Shown: positions 1-8,724, counted from the stretch's first letter. The stretch: 59,401 nt of DNA from an uncultured Eubacteriales bacterium (GCA_900554275.1 USGS01000004.1:1-59401), one strand, 5' to 3'. The notes: generated from the sequence alone by a model not told the origin. Numbers and translations: made by a program.

Positions 1-1
1 C

Positions 2-430
2 CGCGGCCCCCGCGGACCTCCCCCCTTGCCCGCCCCGCCCTTTTCCCGGACCTTGTCCAGGGCGCGCTGGGCCGGCGTCCTGATCTCCGGTATGCTGGGT
101 GGCCTGGGCGGCATCGTATTTATCACCGCCGGCGTGTCCGAGTGGCGGTTCGAGTACGGCGTGGCCGGCTTCGGCTTCCTGTCCCTGGCGGTCATGATCT
201 TCGGCCAGTGGAAGCCCACCCGCATCGCGCTGGCGGCGCTGCTGTTCGGCCTGTTCCGTGCGCTGTCCAACGTGTACGCGGGCTTCGAGTTCCTGAAGAA
301 CATGAACATCCCCAGCCCCGTATACAACATGATGCCCTACATCATCTCTTTGGTGGTGCTGGCATTCACCTCCAAGAAATCCCGCGCACCCAAGGCGGAG
401 GGTATCCCCTACGACAAGGGCCAGCGGTAA
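2..430 (+). CDS. Sugar/nucleoside-type ABC transporter permease, C-terminal fragment
   Basis: The reading frame is open from the first bases of the window, so the 5' end is cut off and the TTG at 26 is not necessarily the true start. What remains is about 140 residues: a glycine-rich membrane segment (GMLGGLGG near residues 22-29), further hydrophobic segments, and a charged tail ending KGQR. This matches the last part of the permeases that work with BmpA-type lipoproteins (YufQ/NupQ-like) to import nucleosides or simple sugars. The first few visible residues (arginine- and proline-rich) fit the family less well. A strong terminator follows directly, so this is the last gene of its operon. 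The family call is fairly firm; the substrate is inferred. Confidence 0.72.
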   Translation, partial: RGPRGPPPLPAPPFSRTLSRARWAGVLISGMLGGLGGIVFITAGVSEWRFEYGVAGFGFLSLAVMIFGQWKPTRIALAALLFGLFRALSNVYAGFEFLKNMNIPSPVYNMMPYIISLVVLAFTSKKSRAPKAEGIPYDKGQR

Positions 431-444
431 GCAAACACAAAAAA

Positions 445-472
445 GAAGCACCCTCCTGGGTGCTTCTTTTTT
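445..472 (+). terminator. Rho-independent terminator after the ABC permease
   Basis: Perfect 9-bp stem (GAAGCACCC / GGGTGCTTC, 445-466) with a TCCT loop and six T's directly after it. Confidence 0.9.
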
Positions 473-518
473 GCTTCGCAGAACTTTACCTCGATTTTAC
501 AAAACCCGGCCTGTGGAT

Positions 519-547
519 TTGACATTCCTCCTGTATTCTAATATCCG
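519..547 (+). promoter_or_regulatory. Possible sigma-A promoter for the Na/Pi symporter
   Basis: A consensus TTGACA lies at 519-524. At 17 bp spacing the -10 is only TATCCG (542-547), and AT-rich alternatives nearby are at poorer spacing. The gene start is 46 bp downstream. Confidence 0.4.
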
Positions 548-592
548 GACAAGAATGTGCAGTCGAGAGAATGTAAAAACGAGGAGAAGAAT

Positions 593-2341
593 ATGGATAT
601 TTTTGATGTGCTGTCTATGATTGGCGGGCTGTGCCTGTTCCTGTTCGGCATGAACGTCATGGGCCAGGCGCTGGAGCGGCGGGCGGGCAATAAGCTGCGC
701 ACGCTGCTGGACAAAATGACCAGCAACGTGTTCGCCGGATTTCTGACGGGTCTGGGCATTACCGCCATCATCCAAAGCTCATCAGCCACCACGGTGATGG
801 TGGTGGGCTTCGTCAACTCCGGACTGATGACGCTGCGGCAGGCCATCAACGTCATCATGGGCGCCAATGTGGGCACCACGGTGACGGCCTGGCTGCTGAG
901 CCTGGCGGGCATCGACGGCGGCACGGTCTGGCTGGAGCTGCTGAAGCCCACGTCCTTCACGCCGGTGCTGGCGCTGGTGGGTATCATCTTCTATATGTTC
1001 TGCAAGTCCGACAAAAAGAAGGACACCGGTGTGATCCTGCTGGGCTTCGCCACGCTGATGTTCGGCATGGATGCCATGAGCGCCGCCGTGTCGGGGCTGA
1101 AGGACGTGCCGGGCTTTGCGGAGCTGTTCCTGCTGTTCACCAACCCGATACTGGGCGTGCTGGTGGGCGCGGTGCTGACAGGCATCATCCAGTCCAGCTC
1201 CGCCTCCGTGGGCATCCTGCAGGCGCTGGCCTCCACCGGGCAGGTGAGCTACGCCGCCGCCATTCCCATCATCATGGGGCAGAATATCGGCACGTGCGTC
1301 ACCGCCCTGCTTTCCTCCGTGGGCACGCAGAAAAACGCCCGCCGGGCGGCGGTGGTCCACCTGATGTTCAACGTCATCGGCGTGGTGGTGCTGCTGGCGG
1401 TGTTCTGCATCGTCAAGGCGGTGTTCGCCCCGGCCATATTGGCGGAGAGCGCCACCATGTCCGGCATCGCCGTGGCCCACTCCCTGTTCAATATCCTGTG
1501 TACGGCCATGCTGCTGCCTCTGGGCAGCCAGCTGGAAAAGCTGGCCATCCGCCTTGTGCCGGACGGCCGGGAGCAGCCGGCGGAGCAGCCGGTGGAGCTG
1601 GACGAGCGTCTGCTGGCCACGCCGTCCCTGGCGCTGGGCCGCTGCCGTGCCGTGGCCGGGGAGATGGCCGACTGCGCCATGGGGGCGCTGAACAGCGCTC
1701 TGGACACCTTCGATCACTATGCACCGGAGTTGGCAAGCACCATCCGCCGGGAGGAGAGCCGCTGCGACCGCTACGAGGATGCGCTGGGCACGTATCTGGT
1801 GCGGCTTAGCGCCCACCAGCTGGGCGCGGAGGAGAGCGAGGAGGCCACCGAGCTGCTGAAGACCATCGGCGACTTCGAGCGCATCTCCGACCACGCGGTG
1901 AACGTGCTGGAGTCGGCGGAGGAGCTGCGGAGCAAGGGCCTTACCTTCAGCGCCCAGGCGGAGCGTGAGCTGCGGGTGCTCACCGCCGCCATCCGGGAGA
2001 TCCTGACGCTGGCCCGCCGGGCCTTCGCGGAGAAGGATCTGACCGCTGCCGCCCAGGTCGAGCCGCTGGAGCAGGTCATCGACGCGCTGAAGGAGCAGCT
2101 CCGTACCCATCATATCCTGCGGATGCAGCAGGGCGCGTGCAGCATCGAGGCAGGCTTCGTCTGGTGCGACCTGCTCACCGACCTGGAGCGCACCTCCGAC
2201 CACTGCTCCAATATCGCCGGCTGCGTGCTGGACGCCGCCAAGCACGACCTGAACCTCCACGAGACGCTGCGGGCCGCCCGGGGCAGCGACCCGGACTTCC
2301 GCCGCGTTTACCAGCAGTACGCGGAGAAGTACGCACTGTAA
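593..2341 (+). CDS. Na+/phosphate symporter family protein with PhoU-like tail
   Basis: Predicted inner-membrane Na+-coupled phosphate carrier of 582 residues. The N-terminal half (about residues 1-320) is hydrophobic and carries the two inverted copies of the family's QSSSA motif (IIQSSSATTV and IIQSSSASVG). The C-terminal part (about 350-570) is helical and charged and resembles two PhoU-like three-helix units, as usual in bacterial NptA-type proteins. The ATG at 593 is chosen because GAGGAG sits 6 bp upstream; the longer frame from GTG 557 lacks a ribosome site. It stands alone between two hairpins. Transport of phosphate is inferred from family; the direction and true substrate are not shown by sequence. 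Confidence 0.9.
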   Translation: MDIFDVLSMIGGLCLFLFGMNVMGQALERRAGNKLRTLLDKMTSNVFAGFLTGLGITAIIQSSSATTVMVVGFVNSGLMTLRQAINVIMGANVGTTVTAWLLSLAGIDGGTVWLELLKPTSFTPVLALVGIIFYMFCKSDKKKDTGVILLGFATLMFGMDAMSAAVSGLKDVPGFAELFLLFTNPILGVLVGAVLTGIIQSSSASVGILQALASTGQVSYAAAIPIIMGQNIGTCVTALLSSVGTQKNARRAAVVHLMFNVIGVVVLLAVFCIVKAVFAPAILAESATMSGIAVAHSLFNILCTAMLLPLGSQLEKLAIRLVPDGREQPAEQPVELDERLLATPSLALGRCRAVAGEMADCAMGALNSALDTFDHYAPELASTIRREESRCDRYEDALGTYLVRLSAHQLGAEESEEATELLKTIGDFERISDHAVNVLESAEELRSKGLTFSAQAERELRVLTAAIREILTLARRAFAEKDLTAAAQVEPLEQVIDALKEQLRTHHILRMQQGACSIEAGFVWCDLLTDLERTSDHCSNIAGCVLDAAKHDLNLHETLRAARGSDPDFRRVYQQYAEKYAL

Positions 2342-2349
2342 AAGAAACG

Positions 2350-2380
2350 GCAGGGAGGGCGGCTTTGCCGCCCTCCCTGC
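2350..2380 (+). terminator. Hairpin after the Na/Pi symporter gene
   Basis: Perfect 14-bp GC-rich stem (2350-2363 with 2367-2380) and a TTT loop. Only a short T run follows (TTGCAT), and those bases serve as the -35 box of the next promoter. Confidence 0.65.
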
Positions 2381-2409
2381 TTGCATCTGGGCGTTCCGCC
2401 TGCTATAAT
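2381..2409 (+). promoter_or_regulatory. Sigma-A promoter for the MBL-fold hydrolase
   Basis: TTGCAT (2381-2386), 17 bp spacer, TATAAT (2404-2409). It directly abuts the preceding hairpin and lies 29 bp before the start codon. Confidence 0.8.
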
Positions 2410-2438
2410 CGGGGCAGATAAGGGTGAGGAGGCATCGT

Positions 2439-3257
2439 ATGGAGACAAAGATGACCGTGATCGTGGACAACGTGGCCCACGGCGAGCTGGCAGGGGAGTG
2501 GGGACTGTCCATTCTGGTGGAGTACGGCGGCAAAAACATTCTGGTGGACGCCGGCGCGTCGCCGCTGTTCGCCACCAATATGGAGAAGCTGGGCCTGGAC
2601 ATGGCCGCCGTAGACTATGCGGTGCTGAGTCACGCCCACTACGACCACGCCAACGGGATGATCCGCTTTTTCCGGGGAAATGACAGGGCGAAGTTCTACG
2701 TGCAGCAGGCGGCCCGGGAGGACTGCTACGGCAAGCGGCTGTGCTTCCGCCGCTATATCGGTATGCCCCGTGGCGTCCTGACCGATTACGCGGACAGGAT
2801 CGTGCAGGTCAGCGGCAAATATGAGCTGCTGCCCGGTGCGTACCTGCTGTCCCACACCACGCCGGGGCTGGCCGCCATCGGCGCGCGGGAGCGGATGTAC
2901 CGCCGCACGGCCCAGGGCTGGCGGCCCGACGATTTTGCCCACGAGCAGAGTCTGGTGCTGGAAACGGACAAGGGCCTGGTCATCATCAACAGCTGCTCTC
3001 ACGGCGGCGCGGTGAACATTATCCGCGAGGTCCGGGAGGCGTTTCCCGATCGGCCTGTCTACGGCATCATCGGAGGCTTCCACCTGTATAACAAAAAGCC
3101 GGCGGAGGTGCGGGCCGTGGCCCGGGAGCTGGAGGCCACCGGTGTGTCATACGTCTGCACCGGCCACTGCACCCGGGAGCGGGCCTGCGATATACTGGAG
3201 CAGGAGCTGGGCGACAAGCTCCACCGCCTGCGCTGCGGCCTGACCATGACGTTCTGA
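2439..3257 (+). CDS. MBL-fold metallo-hydrolase
   Basis: Metallo-beta-lactamase-fold hydrolase of 272 residues. The metal-binding motif HAHYDH is intact (in SHAHYDHANG, about residues 65-75), followed by other metal-ligand positions including NSCSHGG and GGFHLY, and GTGHCT near the C terminus. This pattern resembles the COG1237 group (7,8-dihydropterin-type MBL hydrolases), but the substrate cannot be read from the sequence. The ATG at 2439 is preceded by AGGAGG at 6 bp; the frame extends to GTG 2424 but that has no ribosome site. It is a single-gene unit with its own promoter and a bidirectional terminator downstream. Confidence 0.88.
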   Translation: METKMTVIVDNVAHGELAGEWGLSILVEYGGKNILVDAGASPLFATNMEKLGLDMAAVDYAVLSHAHYDHANGMIRFFRGNDRAKFYVQQAAREDCYGKRLCFRRYIGMPRGVLTDYADRIVQVSGKYELLPGAYLLSHTTPGLAAIGARERMYRRTAQGWRPDDFAHEQSLVLETDKGLVIINSCSHGGAVNIIREVREAFPDRPVYGIIGGFHLYNKKPAEVRAVARELEATGVSYVCTGHCTRERACDILEQELGDKLHRLRCGLTMTF

Positions 3258-3295
3258 GCGGAAAAAGACACGCCTTACGGCGTGTCTTTTTCCGC
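3258..3295. terminator. Bidirectional terminator
   Basis: 17-bp perfect stem (3258-3274 with 3279-3295) containing A5 on the left and T5 on the right, between convergent genes (MBL hydrolase on + and the corrinoid methyltransferase on -). Confidence 0.85.
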
Positions 3296-3304
3296 ACATA
3301 CGGC

Positions 3305-5035
3305 TTATTTTTTCGTCAGCAGCTTCACAGCCGCCCGGGCGGCGGAGGCGGCGTCAGCGGTGTAGACGTCCGCGCCGATCTCGTCGCAGAAGCTCTGGCT
3401 GATGGGCGCGCCGCCCACCATGATGGCGACGCTGCCGCGGATACCGGCCTTCTCCGCCAGCCCCACGATCCTCCGCATCTCCTGCATGGTGGTGGTCAGC
3501 AGGGAGGAGCAGGCGATGATGCCGCAGTGATGCGCCATGGCCGTCTCGATAAACCTTTCCGCCGGAACGTCCGCGCCCAGGTCGTACACCTGGATGCCGC
3601 TGCCCTCAAAGATGATCTTCACCAAATTCTTGCCGATGTCGTGCATATCGCCCCGCACCGTCCCGATGCAGGCCGAGCCGATGGTGCGGCTGCGGCCGCT
3701 CTCGTCCACCATATAGGGCTTCAGCAGCGCGGTGGCGGCAGTCATGCAGCGGGCGGCGATGAGCATCTCCGGCACGAAGGCGCGGCTGGCGGAAAAGTCC
3801 TCGCCCAGCTCGTTCATGCCCCGTACCAGCCCGCCGGAGAGGATGTCCTGGGCGTCCACGCCGCTTTGCAGCGCCTCCTGGATCAGCGCCAGCAGCTTTT
3901 TCTGCTGCCCCCGCCGGATGGCGGCGGCGATAGAACCGAGAATGTCGCCCTGAGCGGCTGTGTCCTCCCCGCCGCTGCGGACGCTGTCCGCCGGCTGCGC
4001 ATGAACGCTGCGCCGCGGCACAGGCGGCAGATCGAACCGGGGCACGTGCAGCTGCGCGTTGTATGCGTCAATGGCCTGGTCCACGTACCGGTCGATGTGG
4101 GGGAACACCGCCCCCGGCAGACCGTAGGTAATAGAGGGGATGAAATGCCCGCCGGGGCAGCAATCGTCCAGTGTGGCCTTTGTGTAGGCCAGGATCTCCT
4201 CCGGCGCGGCGTCGGCCCGGTCGATGGCCGCGCCGATGCCGCCCATCAGGACCAGCCTGCCCCTGAGCTGCTGCTGCAGCGCAGGGATGTTGTTCTCCGG
4301 CAGCGTGCCCTGCCACACCTGAATGCCGATCTCCGCCATATCGTCCACGATGGGGACGAGGAAGGAGTCCGCGTGGTGGATGGCGATGCAGCCCCGGGAG
4401 CGGATGTAGCCGTAAAAGCGGCGGTAGGGCTCTTTGAAGAACGCCCGCCACATCTCCGGCTTCATGAACAGCGCGTCCTTTGTGCCCCAGTCGTCGTGGG
4501 AAAAGATCACGTCCGGCTGGAGGTGGTCGATGAGCAGCTTCACATAGCCCAGCCGGTACTCGGTGATGTACTCGATGAGCTGGTGCATCTCCTCCGGGTG
4601 CTCGTACAGGGCGGTGAGGGTGTTCTCAAAGCCCATGAGGAAGTGGCACTGCTCAAATATGCCCGTGCCCATAAAGCCGGCCACCAGCTGCTGCTCTCCG
4701 GCGGAGGCCCGGGCCTTGCGGCGGCATTCCTCCCAGCCCTCGGTGCAGCTGGCCGCCAGATCCGGCGCGTGTACCGTCTCCCGCCACCGGGTGATGTCGG
4801 GGCATACCGTCAGCTCATCGCTGTGCACGGGGATCGCGCCGGGTGCGTCCTCGGGAAAGCTGATGGTTGTGCCCCACCGATCCTTCGTCACCGAGCCACG
4901 CCTCCGGTTGCCCCGCAGATAGGTGTTGATGGGGTCGTACAGGCACATGTGGAGCGCCTCGTACTGCCGGAGCACCCGCTCCGGCCTGCCGTCCGGCTTC
5001 AAAAGCTCAAGAAAGATCTCCTTTGCTGTCTGCAT
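3305..5035 (-). CDS. UroD-like methyltransferase fused to corrinoid (B12)-binding domain
   Basis: A 576-residue two-part protein. Residues about 1-340 resemble the uroporphyrinogen-decarboxylase-fold methyltransferases (MtaA/CmuA type) that move methyl groups to or from corrinoids. Residues about 370-576 are a methionine-synthase-type cap plus B12 domain with the cobalt-ligand motif DMHDIG (DxHxxG), the SSLLTTT segment and GGAP. A proline/serine-rich linker joins them. CmuA is a known protein with a similar two-domain plan. AGAGGTGA lies 7 bp before the ATG. The gene starts 6 bp after the DUF2284 stop, so the two form an operon, and a corrinoid activator and homocysteine methyltransferase lie divergently next to it. 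The methyl donor is unknown. Confidence 0.88.
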   Translation of the reverse strand: MQTAKEIFLELLKPDGRPERVLRQYEALHMCLYDPINTYLRGNRRRGSVTKDRWGTTISFPEDAPGAIPVHSDELTVCPDITRWRETVHAPDLAASCTEGWEECRRKARASAGEQQLVAGFMGTGIFEQCHFLMGFENTLTALYEHPEEMHQLIEYITEYRLGYVKLLIDHLQPDVIFSHDDWGTKDALFMKPEMWRAFFKEPYRRFYGYIRSRGCIAIHHADSFLVPIVDDMAEIGIQVWQGTLPENNIPALQQQLRGRLVLMGGIGAAIDRADAAPEEILAYTKATLDDCCPGGHFIPSITYGLPGAVFPHIDRYVDQAIDAYNAQLHVPRFDLPPVPRRSVHAQPADSVRSGGEDTAAQGDILGSIAAAIRRGQQKKLLALIQEALQSGVDAQDILSGGLVRGMNELGEDFSASRAFVPEMLIAARCMTAATALLKPYMVDESGRSRTIGSACIGTVRGDMHDIGKNLVKIIFEGSGIQVYDLGADVPAERFIETAMAHHCGIIACSSLLTTTMQEMRRIVGLAEKAGIRGSVAIMVGGAPISQSFCDEIGADVYTADAASAARAAVKLLTKK

Positions 5036-5041
5036 GGCTTG

Positions 5042-5578
5042 TCACCTCTTTGAATAGAGCACGCAGGACGTATACGTCATGGTGCGTGCGCCGTAATTAT
5101 ATTCCAGTCCTGAGCGGACACATATATCGCTGACCCACAGGCCGTAGGCCTCCATAGACGACAGCTGCCGTGCGGGAAACCGGCAGGGCCTGCCCGGATA
5201 GGTGCATCTGGCGCAGATGGTGCACGCACCTGCGGTCAGGGGGAGACAGTCGGGGTACAGCAGCCGCGCCTGCCGGGCAAAATTTTCAAAGCACCGCTTG
5301 TGATGCCGTGCGATGGCCTGCATCCCCTCATAGTCGAATTCGTCCGCCAGTGTGCCGGTGGTCTGCACCAGAACGCCGCTGTCATAGCGGCGGATGCGCT
5401 CCCTTGCCTGTTCAATGCTGCCGCAGCCCGGGGGACAGGCCCAGTTCTTACCGTATTTCCCGCAGCGGTCCGCCTCGCACATATCCCGGATCTCATCCAG
5501 CGGCACAAGGGCCGCCATATTGGCGGGGGCACAGTGGGAGAACCCATTCTCCGCCGCCAGCGTCATCAGCCCCGTCAT
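5042..5578 (-). CDS. DUF2284 cysteine-rich metal-binding protein
   Basis: A 178-residue protein with two cysteine clusters: an N-terminal one around CEADRCGKYGKNWACPPGCG and a second around CTICARC...PGRPC, typical of DUF2284, a group often found beside corrinoid methyltransferases. The clusters probably bind Fe-S or zinc. The start is set at ATG 5578 because AGGAG lies 8 bp upstream; the in-frame TTG at 5599 has no ribosome site. First gene of the operon with the UroD-B12 protein. A role in corrinoid reduction or handling is inference from gene neighbourhood only. Confidence 0.85.
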   Translation of the reverse strand: MTGLMTLAAENGFSHCAPANMAALVPLDEIRDMCEADRCGKYGKNWACPPGCGSIEQARERIRRYDSGVLVQTTGTLADEFDYEGMQAIARHHKRCFENFARQARLLYPDCLPLTAGACTICARCTYPGRPCRFPARQLSSMEAYGLWVSDICVRSGLEYNYGARTMTYTSCVLYSKR

Positions 5579-5592
5579 ATCCACCGCTCCTC

Positions 5593-5639
5593 TTGACAAA
5601 GCAGGTAAGTACTGCTAAAAATTATAAGTAGATTATAGT
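5593..5639. promoter_or_regulatory. Divergent promoter region of the corrinoid locus
   Basis: The 76-bp gap between the divergent DUF2284 and corrinoid-activator genes is AT-rich, in contrast to the flanking genes. It holds TTGACA at 5593-5598, a TATAGT at 5634-5639 and a short inverted repeat AGCAG-N7-CTGCT (5600-5616). No single promoter pair has ideal spacing, and there is no room for a cobalamin riboswitch. Confidence 0.45.
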
Positions 5640-5654
5640 AAAGGGGGACTGCCC

Positions 5655-7148
5655 GTGTCAAGCGTTCAGGTGCAATGCGGCGGCAAAACCTGCACCGTGG
5701 CGGTGCGGGACGGCGAAACGCTGCTGCCGGCGCTGCGCCGGGCAGGGTTCTCCATCCCGGCCGCCTGCGGCGGCAGGGGGCGGTGCGGCAAATGCCGGGT
5801 GACGGTCAACGGCGTGTCCCGCCTGGCCTGCAAGACCGTTCCCTCCGACGGCGACGTGGTGACGCTGCCGGAGACGGCCGGCGGCGCGATCCTCACGGAC
5901 ACGGTGTCCATCGCCGTTTCCGGCGGGAACGAGCAGGGCTGTGCCGCCGCCGTGGACCTGGGCACGACCACGGTGGCCGTGCGGCTCTACGACCTGGCCT
6001 CTGCCCGGGAGCTGAAGACCGTCAGCGCCTGGAACGTGCAGGCATCCTACGGCGCGGATGTCATCAGCCGTATCCAGTACACCCTGGACGAGCCGGACGG
6101 CCTGACAGAGCTGTCCGGCCGCATCCGAACGCAGGTATCGGAGCTGGTGTCCGCCTGCCTTGCCGATGCGGCCTGCCCGGCGGATACCCTGCGGCGGGTA
6201 TCGGTGGCGGGCAACACCGTTATGCAGCACCTCTTTGCCGGACTGCCGGTGCGCTCCATCGCCGCCGCGCCCTTCGCACCCCTGTCGCTTTTTGACGGCG
6301 ACACGGCGGACACGCTGCTGGGCGCGCCGGTGTTCTATGCGCCCTGCGTGGCCGGCTATGTGGGCGGCGACGTGACGGCGGGCCTGCTGGCCTCCGGGCT
6401 GTACCGAAAGCCTGGGCAGCACCTGTTTCTGGACCTGGGCACCAACGGCGAGATGGCCCTGGGCGGCGCGGAGGGCTTCTCCTGCTGCGCCGTGGCGTCA
6501 GGCCCTGCCTTCGAGGGGGCGGGCATCGCCTGCGGAATGCCGGCGCTGGACGGCGCGGTGAGCCGCGTCCGGTACGACCGGGGCTTCCTCTATGACGTGA
6601 TCGGCGCGTCAGAGCCTCGCGGCATCTGCGGCTCGGGGCTTGTCGATTTGACGGCGGCGCTGCTGGACCTGGGCGCCATCGACAAAAGCGGGCGGCTGCT
6701 GCCGCCGGATGAGACGCCGCCTTCGCTGCGCCGCTTCGTAAGGCCGGACGGCAGGGGCAACGGCGTTTTTCATCTCACGGACCGGGTGTACCTCACGGCG
6801 GAGGATGTCCGCAGCCTCCAGCTGGCCAAGGCTGCCGTGGCCGGCGGGATTGAGGTGCTGCTCCGGCAGCGGGACATGGACACGGCGGCGCTGGACGGCG
6901 TATACATCGCCGGCGGCTTCGGCAGCTATATCGACCCGGACAGCGCCATGGCCATCGGTATGCTGCCCCGGCTGCCCCGGGGCAAGCTCCGCTGCTTGGG
7001 GAACACCGCCCTGGCGGGGGCATCTATGGCGGCGCTGGACGGGGAGGAACGCCGCCGCCTGGGTCGCATCGCGGCGAACTGCCGCTATATTGAGCTGTCG
7101 GGGCGGCAGGATTTCGCCCGGGCCTTCACGGATCACATGGTATTTTGA
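5655..7148 (+). CDS. Reductive activator of corrinoid proteins (2Fe-2S plus ASKHA/DUF4445)
   Basis: A 497-residue RACE-type protein (RamA-like function, AcsV family). Residues about 1-80 form a plant-type 2Fe-2S ferredoxin (CGGRGRCGKC, then LACK). From about residue 95 a large ASKHA ATPase-like region follows, with VDLGTTTVAVRLYD and LDLGTNGEMAL phosphate-binding loops and a C-terminal YIAGGFGSYID motif. These proteins return inactive Co(II) corrinoid to Co(I) at the expense of ATP. Start GTG 5655 has AAGGGGG 7 bp upstream. Divergent from the B12-protein operon and followed 18 bp later by the homocysteine methyltransferase, so it most likely reactivates the neighbouring corrinoid protein. Confidence 0.9.
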   Translation: MSSVQVQCGGKTCTVAVRDGETLLPALRRAGFSIPAACGGRGRCGKCRVTVNGVSRLACKTVPSDGDVVTLPETAGGAILTDTVSIAVSGGNEQGCAAAVDLGTTTVAVRLYDLASARELKTVSAWNVQASYGADVISRIQYTLDEPDGLTELSGRIRTQVSELVSACLADAACPADTLRRVSVAGNTVMQHLFAGLPVRSIAAAPFAPLSLFDGDTADTLLGAPVFYAPCVAGYVGGDVTAGLLASGLYRKPGQHLFLDLGTNGEMALGGAEGFSCCAVASGPAFEGAGIACGMPALDGAVSRVRYDRGFLYDVIGASEPRGICGSGLVDLTAALLDLGAIDKSGRLLPPDETPPSLRRFVRPDGRGNGVFHLTDRVYLTAEDVRSLQLAKAAVAGGIEVLLRQRDMDTAALDGVYIAGGFGSYIDPDSAMAIGMLPRLPRGKLRCLGNTALAGASMAALDGEERRRLGRIAANCRYIELSGRQDFARAFTDHMVF

Positions 7149-7166
7149 CATAACGGAGGGAACAGG

Positions 7167-8384
7167 ATGCAGATACGATTTCCGCTTATTCTGGACGGCG
7201 CTACCGGCACGGAGCTGCAAAAGCGCGGCTATAAGGGCGACGTCAGCGCCGAGCAGTGGGTGCTGGAGCACCCGGAGAGCATCATAGACGTGCAGACCGG
7301 CTACGTGGCCGCCGGCAGTCAGGTGCTGTACGCACCCAGCTTCGGCGCAAACCGCCGCAAGCTGGAGGAGCACGGCATTTTCAACAGAACTGCCGACTAC
7401 AACCGCCGGCTGGCGGAGCTGTCGAAGAGAACCGCCGACGGCAAGGCCCTTGTGGCGGGCGACATCTCCCCCACGGGACTGTTCCTCTCACCGCTGGGCG
7501 AAGCGTCCTTTGAGGAGCTGGTGGACATCTATACGGAGCAGGCCGCGGGTCTGGAGCAGGCCGGCGTGGACCTGTACGTCATCGAGACCATGATGACGCT
7601 GTCCGACGCCCGCGCCGCCGTGCTGGCGGTGCGCGGCGTCAGCGACAAGCCCATTTTCGTCACCTTCACCTGCGACGAGCATGGCCGCAGCATCTCCGGC
7701 ACAGACGTCACCGCCGCGCTGACGGTGCTGCAGGGTATGGGCATCGACGCCTTTGGCCTGAACTGCTCTGCCGGCCCGGCGGAGATGCTGCCCCAGCTGC
7801 GGCGTCTGCGGGAGTACGCCCGCGTTCCGCTCATCGCCAAGCCCAACGCCGGTATGCCGCAGATCGTGGACGGCAGGGCGATCTACCACTGCCCGCCGAA
7901 GGAGTTTGTCCGCTATATACCGGAGTTCCTGGCCGCCGGCGTTGCCGTATTCGGCGGCTGCTGCGGCACAACGGCGGCCCATATCGCCGCCCTCCGTGAC
8001 GCGCTGGCCGGGGCGGAGATCACCCCGCCCGCCCCCCGGCACACGGATATGCTCCCGGCCTCCACGGAGAAGCTGCCCGCCTATCTGCCCGTGGACGCCG
8101 TCCATGGCCCGATCCTGGCGGTCGCGGACGATCTGGAGGACCGCCTGTCAGACGTGCTGGACAGCGGCGATGCCATGGCGGCCATCCGCGTGGACACCTG
8201 GGAGGACGTGGACGGGCTGGCCGATGTCCAATATATGATCACCAAGCCGCTGTGCCTGGTGTGTGACGATGCGGAGCTCCTGGAGGCCGCGCTGCGGGTA
8301 TACCAGGGCCGTGCGCTGTACGAGGGCAGCCTCCCGGAGTCAGCACTGCTGCCGCTGTGTGCCAGATATGGCCTGCTGATCTGA
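7167..8384 (+). CDS. Homocysteine S-methyltransferase with truncated pterin-domain-like tail
   Basis: A 405-residue protein. Residues 1 to about 285 are a homocysteine S-methyltransferase (MetH first-domain) barrel with the zinc ligands in LNCSAGP and GGCCGTT. The last 110 residues are not another full domain: segments such as KPLCLVCDDAELLEAALRVY and GRALYEG look like fragments of the folate-binding (DHPS-like) domain of MetH, but too short to fold as one. There is no B12 or activation domain here; those functions could be supplied by the UroD-B12 protein and the RACE protein next door. ATG 7167 follows GGAGG. Probable final acceptor step: homocysteine to methionine, by inference. Confidence 0.85.
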   Translation: MQIRFPLILDGATGTELQKRGYKGDVSAEQWVLEHPESIIDVQTGYVAAGSQVLYAPSFGANRRKLEEHGIFNRTADYNRRLAELSKRTADGKALVAGDISPTGLFLSPLGEASFEELVDIYTEQAAGLEQAGVDLYVIETMMTLSDARAAVLAVRGVSDKPIFVTFTCDEHGRSISGTDVTAALTVLQGMGIDAFGLNCSAGPAEMLPQLRRLREYARVPLIAKPNAGMPQIVDGRAIYHCPPKEFVRYIPEFLAAGVAVFGGCCGTTAAHIAALRDALAGAEITPPAPRHTDMLPASTEKLPAYLPVDAVHGPILAVADDLEDRLSDVLDSGDAMAAIRVDTWEDVDGLADVQYMITKPLCLVCDDAELLEAALRVYQGRALYEGSLPESALLPLCARYGLLI

Positions 8385-8394
8385 AGAAAACCGT

Positions 8395-8432
8395 CAGAGG
8401 GACGCCGCCCCATCCGGAACGGCGTCCCTCTG
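8395..8432 (+). terminator. Hairpin after the homocysteine methyltransferase gene
   Basis: 13-bp perfect stem (8395-8407 with 8420-8432), 12-base loop, no clear T run after it. Likely transcript end of the activator/methyltransferase unit. Confidence 0.6.
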
Positions 8433-8565
8433 CGCACCATCGCACTCTATTTCTGCTTTTTCTTATAAAGCAGACTAAATCAGCCGAGAATTTAGTTTAA
8501 ATCCTGCCTAACGCTCTGAAATGCCCTTGTGTATCTATAAAACACGCTTTGAAAAAACAGGGCAT

Positions 8566-8602
8566 AAAAACGCTGAAACCCCTGATTTCTCAGGGGTTTC
8601 AG
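8566..8602 (-). terminator. Terminator of the tRNA-Leu/tRNA-fMet transcript
   Basis: On the minus strand a 13-bp stem (CTGAAACCCCTGA and its complement) closes with a GAAA loop and is followed by CGTTTTTA. It lies 30 bp after the tRNA-fMet 3' end. Confidence 0.85.
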
Positions 8603-8631
8603 GTGAGTGTATCTATTTTGGTCACTCAAGA

Positions 8632-8707
<76 letters not shown>

Positions 8708-8724
8708 ATATTGAGTTTTCCGGG

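Noticed and set aside
782..2602. 606-residue minus-strand open frame
   Set aside because: Opposite the Na/Pi symporter; low-complexity His/Gln/Arg-rich translation and no ribosome site.
5579..5654. Cobalamin riboswitch controlling the corrinoid genes
   Set aside because: Only 76 bp between divergent genes; too short and no B12-box seen.
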